From Cyanophora paradoxa (Eukaryota > Glaucocystophyceae > Cyanophorales > Cyanophoraceae): 64,000 bases of DNA. Below the pieces are notes generated by a model. It did not search any database. It worked only from the letters and a program-made list of their open reading frames with translations, and was not told the origin of the DNA. Where the stretch lies: the NCBI GenBank assembly GCA_004431415.1, contig QPMI01000228.1, positions 1 to 64,000 on the forward strand, in the 5' to 3' direction. This document shows positions 22,154 to 34,858 of this stretch, in pieces. A program made the translations under genes and the position numbers. Numbering within the stretch: position 1 is the stretch's first letter; every line of letters starts with the position of its first letter.

Positions 22154-25100
22154 CTAGCCTGCGGAGGCGGGGCCCGGGCCGCCCCCCGCGCCGGGGTAGA
22201 AGCCGTTGAAGTTGAGACGCAGCAGGAGCTCCTCCACTGCGGGGCAGGGTCAAGACCAAGGGGGGGCGGGGGAGGGAGGGGGAGGGGCCGGGGCGGGGCG
22301 GACGGTGGGGGTGGGAGCCGTGGCGGACGATGCGGTCGAGGACGAGGAGGAGGAAGCGGTTGATCTTGCGGAAGTCGCGCGCCACGCCCTCCAGCGCCGC
22401 CGCCACATTCCGCCCCACCGGCGCCTCCGTCGCCGCCCCGGGCTGCGCATGCCGGCGCCCGCCCCGTCAGCCCCGGCGGGGCGGGGGCGGGGGCGGGCGG
22501 GGGCGGGCGGGGCGCCTCCATGGCGGCCCAGCGCTCGAACTCGTCGCGGAAGCGGAGGACGGCGGCGAGCTGCTTGCGGATGCTCTCCAGCACCACCTCC
22601 GCCTTCGGCGTCAGCAGGCACCGGTCCCGCACCCCCACCAGGTACGCCTGCCCCGCCCCCGCTCGGTCAGGCCCGGCCCGGCAGAGGAGGGGGCGGGGGC
22701 GGGCCTGGTGGGCGGCGCAGAGCTCGTCGAGGTCGCGGGCGCGGCGCATGCGGGCGAGGCACTCGCGGAAGGCGCGCTCGCCGACGCCCTGCACCACGAA
22801 GGTGTACAGGTTCGTCACGAAGTGCTGCAGCTCGTGGTGCAGCAGCTGGTAGCGGTGCAGGTGCGCCTTCCCCAGCGCCCCGCGCCGCGCCGCCGCCGCC
22901 CGGTCCAGCGCGTGCTTCGCGCGGCGGATCTGGAGGAGGAGGAGCATGACGCGGTTGTAGAGGTCGAGGGCGGAGGGGGAGATGAGGATGGCGAGGGGCC
23001 CCGGGGCCTCGTAGGCGAGCCGCAGCGAGTCCAGCGCCGCCAGCGAGCGGTCCCGCAGCGCCGCCTCGGGCGGCAGGCCCCCGAGGGGCGGCAGCGGCGG
23101 GAAGGAGGCGGAGGCGGCGAGCGGCGCGGCGGAGGGTGGCGGGGCGGCGGGGTCGGGGAGGGCGATGTGGACGGAGAAGAGGGGGGAGAAGGGGGCGAGG
23201 CGGGGCGGGGCGGGGGCGTCGTGGAGGGCGCCGTTGAGGCGGTGCAGGTCCTGCCACGGCTCCCCCGCGTCCAGCTGCGGGGCGGCGGGGTCAGGCCGGC
23301 GACGAGGCAAGGGAGCGCTCGCCGGGGCGGGCCTTCTCGAAGAGGGCGGCGGCGAAGTGGTGCATGACGTCGCCGGCGGCGCCGAAGAAGTAGGCGCGGA
23401 GGGCGGCGAGGTGCTCGGCCAGGCGCAGGTCCCGCATGAAGAGGCGCGCCAGGGCGCGGCTCGCCCGCCGGCACTGCTCCCGCATCGGCGCCAGCAGCGA
23501 GCGCGACAGGGCCGCCTCCAGCGGCAGCCACGCGGGGCCGGCGGCCGGGCCCCGCCCCGCGGTGCAGCGCCGAGGCCGGCGTCGGGGGCGCCGAGGCGAG
23601 GGGGCCCCCACGGAGGAGAGGGCGGCGGCGAGCGAGCCGGGGCCGGGCCGGGGCGAGGCGGCAGGACTGGGCGGCGGCAGTGGCGAGCCTGCGGGGCGGT
23701 GAGCGGGGCGGGGCGCAGGTGCGGGGCAGGGGCGGCGGGGCGGACTCGGCGGCGGAGGGAGGGCCTCCTCGGCGATGCGGGAGCTGCCGGCGAAGGCGAG
23801 GGCGGCGGGGACCTCCGAGGGCGGCAGCGCCGGCGGCGGCGGCCCCGCGCCGGCCGGCCCCGGCAGGAGCCCGGCGCCCCAGTCGTCCCCCCCGCCCTGT
23901 GCCGCGGGGCGGCTGCCTCGCGCCGGGCCTCGGCGGCGGCGAAGAGGGCGCGGGCGAGGAGGTCGGGGCGGCGGGGCCGAGGGGGCGCGCGAGGGCCCGC
24001 GGCGGGCCCGCCCTCCTCCTCGTCCACGGAGCGGATCTCCGAGTGGCGGGAGCGGGCGCGCGCGAGGGCGCTCTTGACGGCGGTGCCGGGCGGGCGGGCG
24101 ACCGTCGCCGGCGCCGCCCGCAGCGCCACCATCGTCCGGCAGAAGCGCTCGTAGAGAGGGCCCTCCCCGCCCCCTCCGCCGCCTCCCCGCCCCGCCACGA
24201 CCCGTCCGGCGTCTTCGGCGAGTGCAGCGGCGGCGGCGCCCGCCTGGAGCCGCGTGCCGGCGGCCGGAGCGTCCTCCGGCGGGCGGCGGCGGCGGCGGCG
24301 GCGCGGGGCGGCAGCGGCGAGGGCGCCTCGTCCTCCTCCTCCTCGTCGTCGGGGCCCTCCTCGTCGGCCTCGTCGCTGCTGGAGGGGGCGTGCGGGGCGG
24401 CGGGGGCGCCCCAGAGGGGCCCCATGGCCTCGCGGAGGCGGGCCTGGCGGGCGGCGGCGAGGGCCGGCTCGCGCAGGGAGATGAGCAGCGCGAGGGACTT
24501 GCCGGCGAGCAACGCCTCCCGCGCCACGGGCGCCAGGAAGCCCGGCACCGCCTCCACCTCCCCCTCGGGGCCCTCCGCCGCCGGCGCAGCCCCCGCCGCG
24601 CCCTCGGGGGCCGTCGGGCGGTACGTGCGGATGCGGAAGGCCGCCGCCCAGTACTCCAGGGGCGTCGCCCGCTGCTCCTCGCGCCTGCCGCCGCGCACCT
24701 CAAGGCGGGGCGGGGCGGGGCGGGGCGGGGGGCGGACGCTTGGACGGGGAACTCGGCGAAGGGGTCGGCGGGGTCGCCGCGGTAGAGCCAGGCCTCGAGG
24801 AAGCGGAGGGCGGGGCGCAGGGCCGCCACCCAGAGCTCCTGCACCGCCCCCTGCAGCGCCCCGTCCCCCAGCAGCGCCAGCTCCCCCATCGCCTCCCACA
24901 GCACCGTCAGCAGCCGCCTCGTCCGCTCCGCCGCCGACGCAGAGGCTCCCGGCCCCGGCGGGCCCGGCGGCGCGGCCTCCGGCGCCCACGCCCGCAGGGG
25001 GCTGCGCTTCGCGGCGGCGGCGGCGGCTGCAGCGGCGGCGGCCTCGGCCTCGACGGCGGGAAGCCAGTCGGGCGAGAACACGTCTGCTCATGCGGGGTGT

Positions 25101-26876
25101 GAGAAGTGGAGATCAAGCAGGGCGGAGGGCGGGGGCGGAGGGGCGCACCCGGGGGCAGGAGGGCGCGGGAGAGGATGGCGGCGAGGGACTGCAGGCGGCG
25201 GGCGAGGGGCAGCAGGGAGCGCTGCAGGGCCAGCAGCGTGCGCCCCGGCTCGGCCGCCGAGGGCGGCGGGGCGCGCTGCAGCCAGCGCAGCGTCGAGCGC
25301 TCGACGGCGGCGACCGCGCGGCGGTGGGCGCGCAGGTAGCGCCCCACGGCCGCCGCCAGCGCCTGCGTCGTCAGGCCGTGCGAGAAGTCCGGCAGGGAGG
25401 CCCTGGGGAGGCGTCAGCGCGGGTGGGAGCGGGGCGGGGCGGGCAGAGGCGGGCCGGCGGGCGAAGGTGTCGAGGCGGGCGGCGAGGGCGCCGGCGGCGA
25501 GGAAGTCTGCGAGGGCGGCGTGCAGGGCGCCGGGGCTCGCGTGGAGCAGCGCGAAGCGGGCGGGGGCGCCCTCCACCGCCCGCCCCTCGAAGCGCCCGTG
25601 GCGCCGTCCAGCGCGAAGAGGCGCCCGGGGAGGCCGGCGAGCACGTGGCACGCCTCCCGCACCGCCCTGCCCGAGCCTCGGCGCCGGCGGGGCGGCGGGG
25701 CGGGGCGGGCGCACGTGGCCTCGGAGACGAGGATAGGGGCCGCGCGTCGGGGCCCGCCGCGTCGAACGAGAGGCGCGCGGCGCGGCTGGCGGCGAGCCCC
25801 GCCGCGAGACTCGCCGGCCGCCGCGCCTCGAAGGGGCCCTCGCCCCACGCCCGCAGCAGGCCCTGCTCCAGCCGGGGGTACGCCAGCACGTCCAACGCCG
25901 ACCAGTCCGCTGGCACCTCCTGCAGCGCCGCCGCGGCGCCGCGTGCTCCGCCGCCGCCGCCATGGGCGGGAGGGTTGGGCTGGCGGCGGGCGGGCGAGGC
26001 GGGGCTGGGGCGGGCTGGTCGGGGCCGGCGGCGTCGGCGGCGGCGCGGGCGAGGAGCTGCTCGGCGACCTCGTCGAAGGAGGCGTCGGAGCCGTCCTCCG
26101 CCCCCGCCCCGCCCTCCTCCCCACCTCCTCCTCCCACGCCTCCGCCGAGAAGGGGCCGACCTGCCCCGCCATCGTCGGCCCGGCGCTGGCCGGCGGGCGC
26201 GGGCGCGGGCCGGCGCACGCGCGAGAAGTCGAGCAGGAGGGACTCGCGGAGGGCGGCGTCGGCCGCCGCGCGGGTCGGCAGCAGCGGCGGCTCCTCCAGC
26301 ACCGTCGCCGGCGCCTCCGACAGCAGCTGCAGCAGGGAGAGCACCGCGTACGGCAGGTCCTGCGGCCAGTCGGGGCCCGCCGCGAGCGCAGGCGGCTCGG
26401 GGAGCGCACGGGCGTCGCGGGCGACTGGAGTGCCTCGGGGAGCGCCGCGCTCAGCTCCTCTAGCCGCTCCGCTCGCGCGTAGTGCCGGTGCACGCGCAGC
26501 TTGAATGACAGCCTGCGCGGGAGTCGGCGGCGGCGGCGGCGGCGGCGGCTTTTAAACTTGCGGCGCGGCGCACCCGGCGATGCCTTCGCGCACGCGGCTC
26601 GGAAGCGGCTCATAGAAGCTATGATTCCTGATGCCTTCGAGGGCCTGCTCGTACAGCGGATCGAATGCAAGGCTCGACGGCTGCGCAGAGTCAGCTGGGG
26701 CGGCGGGCGAGGGACGAGCGCTGGCGCGCGCGCTACCGCGGTCCCTTCCGCTCTGGGACAGCCCTAGCACGCCTCAGGCGACGACGAACCTTGATGCCCG
26801 TCAGACGGGCGACCAGCTTGTGCAACAGCGCCTCCGAGCGGCTCTTCCGTGCGAGGAAGAAGTCGGAGGACGCCAT
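22154..26876 (-). CDS. Gamma-tubulin complex component, GCP5/6-like
   Basis: Part of the gamma-tubulin ring complex that nucleates microtubules. Exon 1 is 26790-26876 (MASSDFFLARKSRSEALLHK), joined across a 37-nt intron (26753-26789) to the segment ending NHSFYEPLPSRVREG. The Grip1 region has LPYAVLSLLQLLSEAP (about 26340) and LRPALRFLEAWLYRGDPAD (about 24760), the classic 'L..LE.W...G...D' signature. A long disordered acidic/Pro/Ser insert (about 24700-23900) separates it from Grip2. The latter contains LDLYNRVMLLLLQIRRAKHAL (about 22930), LLHHELQHFVTNLYTFVVQGV (about 22820) and ends VEELLLRLNFNGFY, the usual GCP terminus. The long insert argues for the GCP5/GCP6 class over GCP2-4; which of the two is not decided. 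Introns are short and GC-rich throughout. Confidence 0.82.
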
Positions 26877-27567
26877 GCGGTGGTATTCGCCGCCGCGCGG
26901 CCAGCTGCGGGGGTACAGGCAGTAGCAGCCGACTCCACGGGTACAGCCTGACTAGGCTCCTAGGCTCCTAGGCTAGTCGCCCCAAAAACACGCGGCTCGC
27001 AGTGCATACCTGCCGGCAGCCGAAGTTCACCAGCGCCGTGAGTCGTTCAAGCACCCACTGCTCTCACGGAGACAGCGAGCCTCAGGGCCTGCGACCTGCG
27101 ATTCCGCCGGCGGAGTTCGGCCCAGCGACCGCTCCGAGCGGCCGGCGCAGTTGTTCGATCGGCTCTGTGAACCAAAAACTTCGTAACAAGGAGATTGCCG
27201 ATGGAGCGGATTTGCAAGCGCCTGGCAGTCGCCGGAGTGTGCGGCCCTCCGGAGGGCGGCGACAGCGCCTTTGACGCCCGGGCGCGTGATATCCTGGAGC
27301 TCTGGGCACGAGAGCTGGTCCGTAACACCCCACGAGTCTTCCGCTCTCCCAGTAGCCCACCCCATCCAACTAACTGCCGACTCCAGGTCGACCAGCGGCG
27401 CTATGTTTCGTTCACCCAGTGGGAAAAGTGAGTCAAATATCGCGTTTCTCTGGCCGCTGGAGTGCCCTGCGGGCGCTGCTAGGTCGCGCTATCCGTGGCA
27501 CGGGGAGGCTCTTAGGCGCCGAAGGGGGTCGCGGGCTGATCCGGGGGCCGGCAGCGACAAGGAGAAG
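26877..27567. promoter_or_regulatory. Divergent spacer, GCP gene / coiled-coil gene
   Basis: Both start codons point outward from this 0.7-kb spacer. A tandem CTAGGCTCCTAGGCTCCTAGG-like patch lies at 26950-26980. Short 5' exons of the coiled-coil gene could be hidden in 27270-27560, where one frame stays open. No separate gene seen. Confidence 0.4.
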
Positions 27568-30215
27568 ATGATGGAGACGTATTTCATGCACGCGCGGACG
27601 AAGGACGACCTCCTGTACCTGAAGGAGTTCATGCGGTGCGGCCCGACTCCGCCGCCTGCGCACCGCACTCCCGCACGACCCGCTGACCGTCCCCCGCCCC
27701 GCAGCACCATCGGCCGGTGCGGGCCGACGAGAGCGCGGCGTGCGCGGGGCGCCGCGGAACGGGCGCTGACGGGCGGGGCGCGCAGGTCGGTGACGAGCTA
27801 CCTGGAGACGCTGTACGAGCAGGAGATCGAGACGCTGAAGACGAAGCTGCTGCTCGTCCACCAGGCCATGGAGGACTGCAACCTCCTCAAGTCGGTCGCC
27901 ATCGCCATGCGCAGTGCGCTCCCTCCCCGCGCCCCCGCGCCCGCGCCGGACGCCGCCGGCTCACGCGGAGAGCGCAGGCGAGTTCCAGGCGCGGCTGGGT
28001 GAGATCGAGGTGGAGAACAAGGTCTTCCGGGAGAAGGTGCAGGCGGGCGTCACGGCCGTCGTGAAGAACCACAACGACTCGATGGACGCCTTCAACCGGG
28101 AGATGGCGGAGGCGCGGGCGGAGATCCGGCGGCTGCGCTCGATGTGCGGGCAGTACGAGCAGAACATGAAGAAGGCCGGCGAGTGCGTCGAGGGCCTCCG
28201 CGTCGCCCTCCGCGCCTCGGAGCACGAGCGCGTGCGCCCCGCCCCGCCCCGCCCGCCACCCTCCCCCGCTTGCCCGCCGCCCACACGCGCCGCGCCGCAG
28301 GACGAGGCCCTGCAGCGCCTGCGGAGCCTCGGCGGCATGGGCGCCGGCCCCGCCGTCGCAGTCGCCGCGGCGGCCGCCCTCTCCTCGGCCGCCTCCAACG
28401 GCAGCAACGGCTCTGCCTCCTCCATGGCCCGCCGCATGCAGTGCGCCCCGCCCCGTGTCCGCCCCTGGCCCTCCCCGCCGCCCCGCTCAGCCGGCGGCAG
28501 GCGGGCCAAGGAGGAGCAGCAGGCGTACCCGCGGGGGAACCCGCTGGCGTCGCCGCGGTCGGAGACGGTGGAGGAGGCGGCGGCGCTGGTGGCGTGGGCG
28601 GCGGTGGAGGCGGCGGCGCTCGCCGTGGACGGCCCGGACGACACGATGAGCCTCTCCTCGGGGACCCGCTCCGCCGCCTCGGCCAACACCCCCATGTCCA
28701 TCTCCGGCGGCTCCTCGCCCCGCGCAGCCTCGCCCCACCCCGAGGACGCCATGAAGGACTCGCCCCCGGGCCGCGCCTCCCCGCCTGCGCCCGCCCCCGC
28801 CCCCGCCCCCGCCCCCGCCATCGTCAAGCCCCAGCCCGTCCCGGCCGTCAAGCCCCAGCCCGCGCCCGCTGCGGCCAAGGCTCAGCCCGTCCCCGCTGCG
28901 GCCAAGCCCCAGCCCGTCCCCGTATCCAAGCCCCAGGCGGCCCCAGGCGCGGTCAGGCAGGCATCGCCTCCGGCCGCAGCGGCGCGCCCTGCTGGCCCCG
29001 CGGGAGCCGCTGGCGCGGCCGCGCGGCCCGCCTCCGCGGCGGCTCGCCCGCCGGCGCGGCTGTCCGCCCGGCCGGCGCCCCGGCCCCCGCGGGCACCCCC
29101 GCGGCGAAGCAGGCCGCTGCCGGCGCGCCGGCGCCGCGCGCCTCGCCGGCCCGCGCGCCGGTGGCGATCCCGGCCCCTGCAGGGGCGACCCCGGGGCGTC
29201 GCGGACACCCGGGGCGGCGGTGGCGACGGCGAGGAGCGCGCCGGCGCCGCCGGGGCCGGCGCAGGCGACGGCGCGGCCGATGGACCGGACGGCGTCGGCG
29301 TCGGCGGCGCCGGGCCACCCGCCGGCGGCAGCGAGCGCGGCGATGGCCTCCGTCGGGGTCATCCCGCCCCTGACGCCGGCCCCCAGCAACCCGGCGACGA
29401 CGACGCCGGCGGAGAAGCGGGCGCTCGCGGCGGCGCAGGCGCGGGCGCAGGCGGCGAGCGTGAGCCAGATGGTGGAGGGGATCCGGAACAGCCTGAACCC
29501 GACGGCGGTGAACTTCGCGACGACCTTCCAGATCGCGCCGAGCGCGCTGGACCAGATGCTGACGGAGGAGGAGCGGCGCCGCGAGGCGATGGCCGCCCGC
29601 CGCCAGCAGCAGGAGCTCCAGCTCGCCTCCCTCCAGCAGCAGCAGCAGCAGCAGCCGCAGCAGCAGCAGCAGCAGCAGGCCGTGGCCGCCAGGGCCGCCG
29701 CCGCCGCCCAGGCCGAGGCCCAAGCCCAGGCGGCGCCGGCGGCGCCTGCGCCGCAGCAGGCGGGGCAGACGATCCAGATCACGCCGCAAATGATGTCGCA
29801 GATTCTGCAGGAGATGCCGCCGCAGGTGGTGCAGCAGATGATGCAGCAGCAGGTGCCCCCGCACGTCGTCCAGCAGATCGTCCTCCAGCACCTCCAGAAC
29901 AAGCAGCGCCTCGCCATGCAGCAGCAGCAGCAGCAGGGTGGCCCCGCCGAGTCCCCCAGGCAGCAGGCCCCGGCGCCGGCGCCGGTCGCGGCTGCGGCGG
30001 ACAGCGACGACGAGAGCGGAGCGTCGTTCCCGGCGATGCGGCGGACGCCGCCGCCCGGGGCGATGGTGGCGGCGCAGGCGAACTCGGGCAGCGGGAGCGG
30101 CAAGGAGCCGAGCAGCGACGACGACCTGGAGAACCCGTTCGAGGGGATGGGGCCCAACTGGAACCCCCTCGACGCCGTCAAGCGCGTCCGCCCCTCCGGC
30201 CGCAAGTTCCCCTGA
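27568..30215 (+). CDS. Coiled-coil protein with Gln-rich, disordered C-terminus
   Basis: Not recognised. The likely start is ATG 27568 (MMETYFMHARTKDDLLYLKEFM). Exons at about 27787-27914 and 27970-28230 encode a parallel coiled coil (LETLYEQEIETLKTKLLLV; EIEVENKVFREKVQAGV; AEARAEIRRLRSMCGQYEQN). After that the protein turns low-complexity: a KPQPVPA-type repeat (28825-28950), Ala/Pro-rich stretches, then a C-terminal region with long Gln tracts (29625-29680) and a Met/Gln-rich helix (MMSQILQEMPPQVVQQMMQQ). The end is acidic (DSDDES, SSDDDLENPF) and finishes RPSGRKFP. Length is near 700 residues. Architecture resembles endocytic adaptors or transcription co-factors, but no diagnostic domain was found, so no function is claimed. 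Confidence 0.55.
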
Positions 30216-30418
30216 GCGTCCCCTGCCCGCACCGCGCCCCCTCTATCTATGTATGCAGTATTCTATCAAGCGTGTAGCGCGCGTAGCCTACAACTAGGCT
30301 AGGAGGTACAAATCACACAGCATTTATTCGGTCGCTTCTTCGCGCGGGTTTGCCTAGGCGCGGCTGCGATGGTTCGATTCGGCGGCGGTGCACAGGGCAT
30401 GTCAAGGGCGGTACAGGT
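30216..30418. other. Short convergent spacer, no gene seen
   Basis: About 200 bp between the stop codons of the coiled-coil gene (+) and the helicase (-). It carries both 3' ends and a CTAGGCTAGG patch near 30294. Confidence 0.55.
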
Positions 30419-33400
30419 TCAAGGGTAGCGCGGGGGGCCTTCGGAGCCGAACGGGGCGGGGTAGCCGTACGCGGCAAAGGAAAGGGTGTGGGGCGCGCCA
30501 GCGCTTGGGTTGGAGGGGAGCGGGGCGAGGGGCGCGCGTGGGGGCCCCGGCCCCGCGTAGCGCGTCTCCTTGCGGGCGTTCTGCATGCTCCCCTCGAAGA
30601 TCTCGACCACGTACGAGCGCGGCCCGCCGGCCTCGGAGGCGGCGCTGCTGTGTGGCGCGGCCAGGGTCGAGCGGCCCCCCGCCGGCTCCCCCTGCGAGCC
30701 CGGGGTCCTTTTGATCGGGCCGGGGCCGGGGACGGGGCCGGGGCCGCGAAGGCGGGCAAGGGGGGCGGCCAGCGGGGCCGGGGCGGGGGGCAGGAGGCCC
30801 CCACCCCGCTCGTGCCGAGGGCGCGGGAGAGCATGGGGCCGAGGAGGCCCCCGAGCCCCCCGCGGCGTCGGCGCCGCGGCTGCTGCTGCCGGAGCACGCG
30901 CATGCGGCGGCCAGCAGCCGGCGGCGCCCGCAGCTGCTGCCGCCCGTGCGGGCGCTTGCGGGGCGGGGCGTGCGATGTGGGGGCGGAGGCTGGGGCGGGA
31001 GGGCCCCCGGCCCCGGCGCCGGTGGGGCGGCGCGCATGGGATAATGACCAGCGCCTGGGGCGGGCGGCTCCAGATCAAGCGGGTCCTCGGCGAGTCGGGC
31101 GATCGCGGCGCCGAGGAGCCCGCCGCAGGCGTGCCGCAGCGAGGCGGGGCCGGCGGGGGCGCCCGCCAGGGGCGCTGCAGGCGGCTGCGTCTCGGGGGTT
31201 GGAATCGAGGGGCCGTGCAGCCAGGATATGCGGGGGGGTCCGGGGCCTCCGGGAGCGCCGCCCCCGCTCCCGCCGCGAGGCTGCTGATGGCCGCCTCCGA
31301 GCCCCCGGCGGGCGGCGCAGCGACGTCGACGGCGCAGCAGGCGCCCAGGGCGGCGCGGAGGAGGCCGCCCCGATGCAGCGGCGCGGCAGCACGCGCGTCC
31401 CGCGCCGGAGGGCGTGAGGAAAGAGGACCGGAGAGGAGCGATGGGTTAGGGGCCGGGGCAGCCGAGGGGCCGGACGCGGGTCTGGCCGGCTTTGGAAACG
31501 GCTCCGGTGGAGCTCCAAAGCAGAATCCGCCGCCGAACAGCTCCTGCTGCTGGGGTCCTCCCCGGTGGGAGCCCTGCCCGCCGCCTCCTGCTGCCCGCTC
31601 CGCCCGGCGCGGCTTCTTGAGAGGCGGGGCTGCGCTGACGTACTGGGCGGGGGCGAGCGGCGCGACGGGCGGCGACGGGGCGGGTCGGGGGACGAAGGAT
31701 TTCGAAGCGCGCGGTTCGGCCGCTGCCGCTATCGGCGGCTCCGCCTCGCCCACAAAGCCTGCGAGGGGCCCCTGCGGCCACTCCACGGGCGCCGCCGAGG
31801 CGGGAGGAGCCGGCTGGGCGCCGGCGGGGCTCGGAGAGGGGCGGGAGGGCCCGAGGAGGGCGGGGACGGGGCGCCGGGGCGGGGCGGGGGCGGAGGGGTC
31901 GAGGAGGAAGGGGGCAGGGGCAAAGAGGAGGGCCCCCGCGGAGGCGGCGGCGCGCATGTCGGCGAGGAAACGGGAGGCGGGGCCGGCGGGGCCGGCGGCG
32001 ACGCCGTCGCGCGCGAGGCAGTAGGAGATGCGCAGAAGCTCCCGCGCCCGCGTGACCCCCACGTACAGCAGCCGCCTGCGCGCACGTAGCCCGCGATCAG
32101 CCGCGCGAGGCGGACATGGCGGGGGGAACGGTCATGATCAGCGGACCGTTCCTCGTGGAGAGCAGAGGAGAGTGGGTCGTCGGAGCAGCTGCGGGCGTGG
32201 GGGAGGAGGCCCTCCTCGACCCCCGCGAGGAAGACGGCGCGCCACTCCAGGCCCTTCGCCGCGTGCAGCGTGCACACCGTCACCCCCGACCCCGAGCCCG
32301 CCGCCGCCCCGCGCCCCGCCCCCTCGCCCCCCCGCCGGCCCCGCTTGCCCGCCTTGCCTCGCCCGCGCCGCGAGCCCTCCGCGGGGGCAGCCTCGCCGGC
32401 GGCCTCCTCCTCGGCCCCGTCCAGCGGCGCGGCGAGCGGGCTGTTGCTGCCGTGGGCGTGCACGCGCCGCAGGAAGTAGGAGAGCGCACTCTGGGGCCCG
32501 GTGCCGCGTGAGACCACGGCTCGGGATCCAGCGGGGGCGGCGGACCGAAGCGGGGAGGGGATCGGGCGAGCGGCCGTCCAGTGCACCGGCGAGGGCGCAG
32601 GCGTACTCTTCGTCGCTGATCCCTGCGCGCGCGCCGCCGCCGTCGTCAGGCCTGGGGATCATGCTGGGGCTCGAGCGGGGTGGAGGGCGTACTGGCGACG
32701 AGGAGGAGCTCCTGGATGGCGCGCCAGCGCTGCTCGGCCGCCTCCGGCGTCGCCGCCCCGCGCCGCAGCTCCCGCTGCGCCGGCGTCAGCGGCGGGGCCC
32801 TCGGGGCGGAGGGGCGAGGGCCTGCGCGGGCCTCGAGCGCGGAGCGGTCGAGGGCGAGCTCCAAGGCGGGGCGGGCGGGGAGGCCCCGCATCTCCTCCAC
32901 GAGGCCCGCCAGGCGCCCCAGCGACGCCTGCGGGCCCGCCCCCGGCGCCCCCGCAGCCAGCCGCCGGGCCGCCTGCGGGGAGAGGTCAACGTCAAGCGCT
33001 CGCGCGGGCGAGCGAGGAAGCGAGAGGGGCGCACGGCGAGGAGGGAGGAGCCGTCGGCGCGGGCGAGGGCGGGCAGGCGGGCGGCGAGGCGGGGCCCCAC
33101 GCCCGGCGCGAGGGGCGACACGGCCTGCGCGGAGCCACTCGGCGAGGGCGGGTGGGGCGGGGCGGGCGGGCGGGCGAGGAGGCGGGCGGACGACGCGGGC
33201 GAAGGCGGCCTCGTCGGAGGGGTCCTCGGCGAGCAGCAGAAGGGCCAGCAGCGCCGCCACCTCCCGGCCCCCGAAAAAGCCCTCCCCCGCCCCGACCAGC
33301 CGGCACGGCACCCTGCGCGCCAGCGTGGGCGAGAGGCAGCAGGAGAGGGGCGCGGGGCGACGTGCACCCGTGGCGGGCCAGGCCGAGCTCGAGGGCGGGG

Positions 33401-34858
33401 ACCTGCGAGTGGGCCCGCACCAGCACCGCCACCTCCCAAGGGCGGCACGCGCCCCCGGCCACCAGCTCTGCCGCCCCCCGGCCCTCAGCGGGGGGGGCAG
33501 CGAAGGAAGGGCTGCGAGAGCGGGCACCGGCGATGGAGGACGCAATGAATTCGGACTCGCTTCGGGGATCCCCCGCCGCCTGGACCACCACCGGTTCCCC
33601 CTCCCCGTTCCGCGTGTGCAGCGCCCCGCCTCCACCTCCCGCCGCCCCCGCCGTCCCCGCCCCGCCCCTGCGCGGCATTTCGCCCCGGCGCCGTGCCGGG
33701 GGAAAGATGACGGGGGTACCGCATGAGAGCGGACGCGCAGGCGAGGATGTTCTGCGTGGACCGGAAGCTCTCCCGCAGGGGCACCACCGTGGCCTGCGGA
33801 CAAGGATCGAGAGCAGCGGGGAGGAACGGGGGTACAGAGCGCGCCTCGGGAAATGCTTGGCGGAAGGCGGCGAAGGGGTCGAAGGCGCGGCCGGCGGCGC
33901 GCCAGCCGTAGATGCTCTGGTCGGGGTCCCCGACGCCCGTGAGGCCGCCGTGCCGCCGCGCCAGCTCCCGCACGATCGCGAAGTCCACCTCGCTGCAGTC
34001 CTGGAACTCGTCCACGAGCACGAAGCGAAAGCGGGCGGCCCAGGCGCCCCCCTCCAGCGGGTGCTGCCTCAGGAGCTCCGCCGTCTTCAGAATTAGATCC
34101 GTGAAATCGAGGAGGCAGCGCGCATGCAGCGCCGCGGCGTACGCCCGCGCCACCGCCTCCAGCTCCGCGCTCGACTCCACCAGGTCCTCCGGCCTCGCCC
34201 GCCCCGCCAGCATCGCTTGCGTGCGCTGCGGCCGCGCTCCAAGTAAGCGGGTGCAGTCGATCGGCCAGTTACAGGCGCGTGCACGAATGCGCACGACCGA
34301 CTTCGTCCGCTCGATGTAGTTCGCGCACTTCCCGAGGGCGATGCCCGTCACCCCGCACTCCTGCATCGCTTCCCGCAGGACGGTCTTTGCCTCCGCCTCA
34401 TCGACGACCAACCAGTTCGGCGGGAGGCCAACTACGTGCCCCAACCCTCGCAAGACGGTCGCACACACGCTGTGAAACGTCCCGACCTGCACGCGCGAGG
34501 GGCCTGCCCCATGCTCCCTCAGCACCGCTGTAATACGCTCTTGCATCTGCGGATCCGGTCGGTTGATCGCGCGAGTGCGAGGCCCAAGAACGGCGCCCGA
34601 CCTCCCCCGCGGCCTTCTTCGTGAAAGTCAAGCATAGAATCGCGTCAGCTGGAATCCCTTCAGAGGAGATCATCCGTGCAACTCTGTGCGCCGCCACTCG
34701 CGTCTTGCCGGCGCCTGCGGCCTCCGCGAGAACCGCAGGTGCGTGAGATTTGATCTCGGGGTTGGCGCTCTCCGGAACGCACCGGGACCGGCAAGGATGA
34801 GCAGAGCGCGGTTTGGGGCGCCCACGGCCTCTTCCTGCGCCTCGGAGAGTGCGGCCAT
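30419..34858 (-). CDS. UvrD/PcrA/Srs2-type DNA helicase with long disordered tail
   Basis: Superfamily 1A 3'-5' DNA helicase. Start ATG at 34856-34858 ([12 protein letters not shown], the Q-motif region); the longer ORF start upstream is a GTG codon. Motif [11 protein letters not shown], is interrupted by an intron within the glycines. Then Ia [13 protein letters not shown], Ib [31 protein letters not shown] (about 34000), [53 protein letters not shown] (about 32260) and [18 protein letters not shown] (about 32060). All motifs are intact, so it should be active in removing recombinase or unwinding repair intermediates. After motif VI a single exon of about 530 residues is almost entirely Pro/Ala/Gly/Ser, ending [11 protein letters not shown]; such tails in Srs2 and PcrA carry partner-binding sites, but nothing specific is recognisable here. 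Confidence 0.9.

Noticed and set aside
26552-26770. GCP starting at 26770
   Set aside because: The apparent first codon there is GTG. An ATG exon at 26790-26876 joins in phase through a short GT-AG intron.
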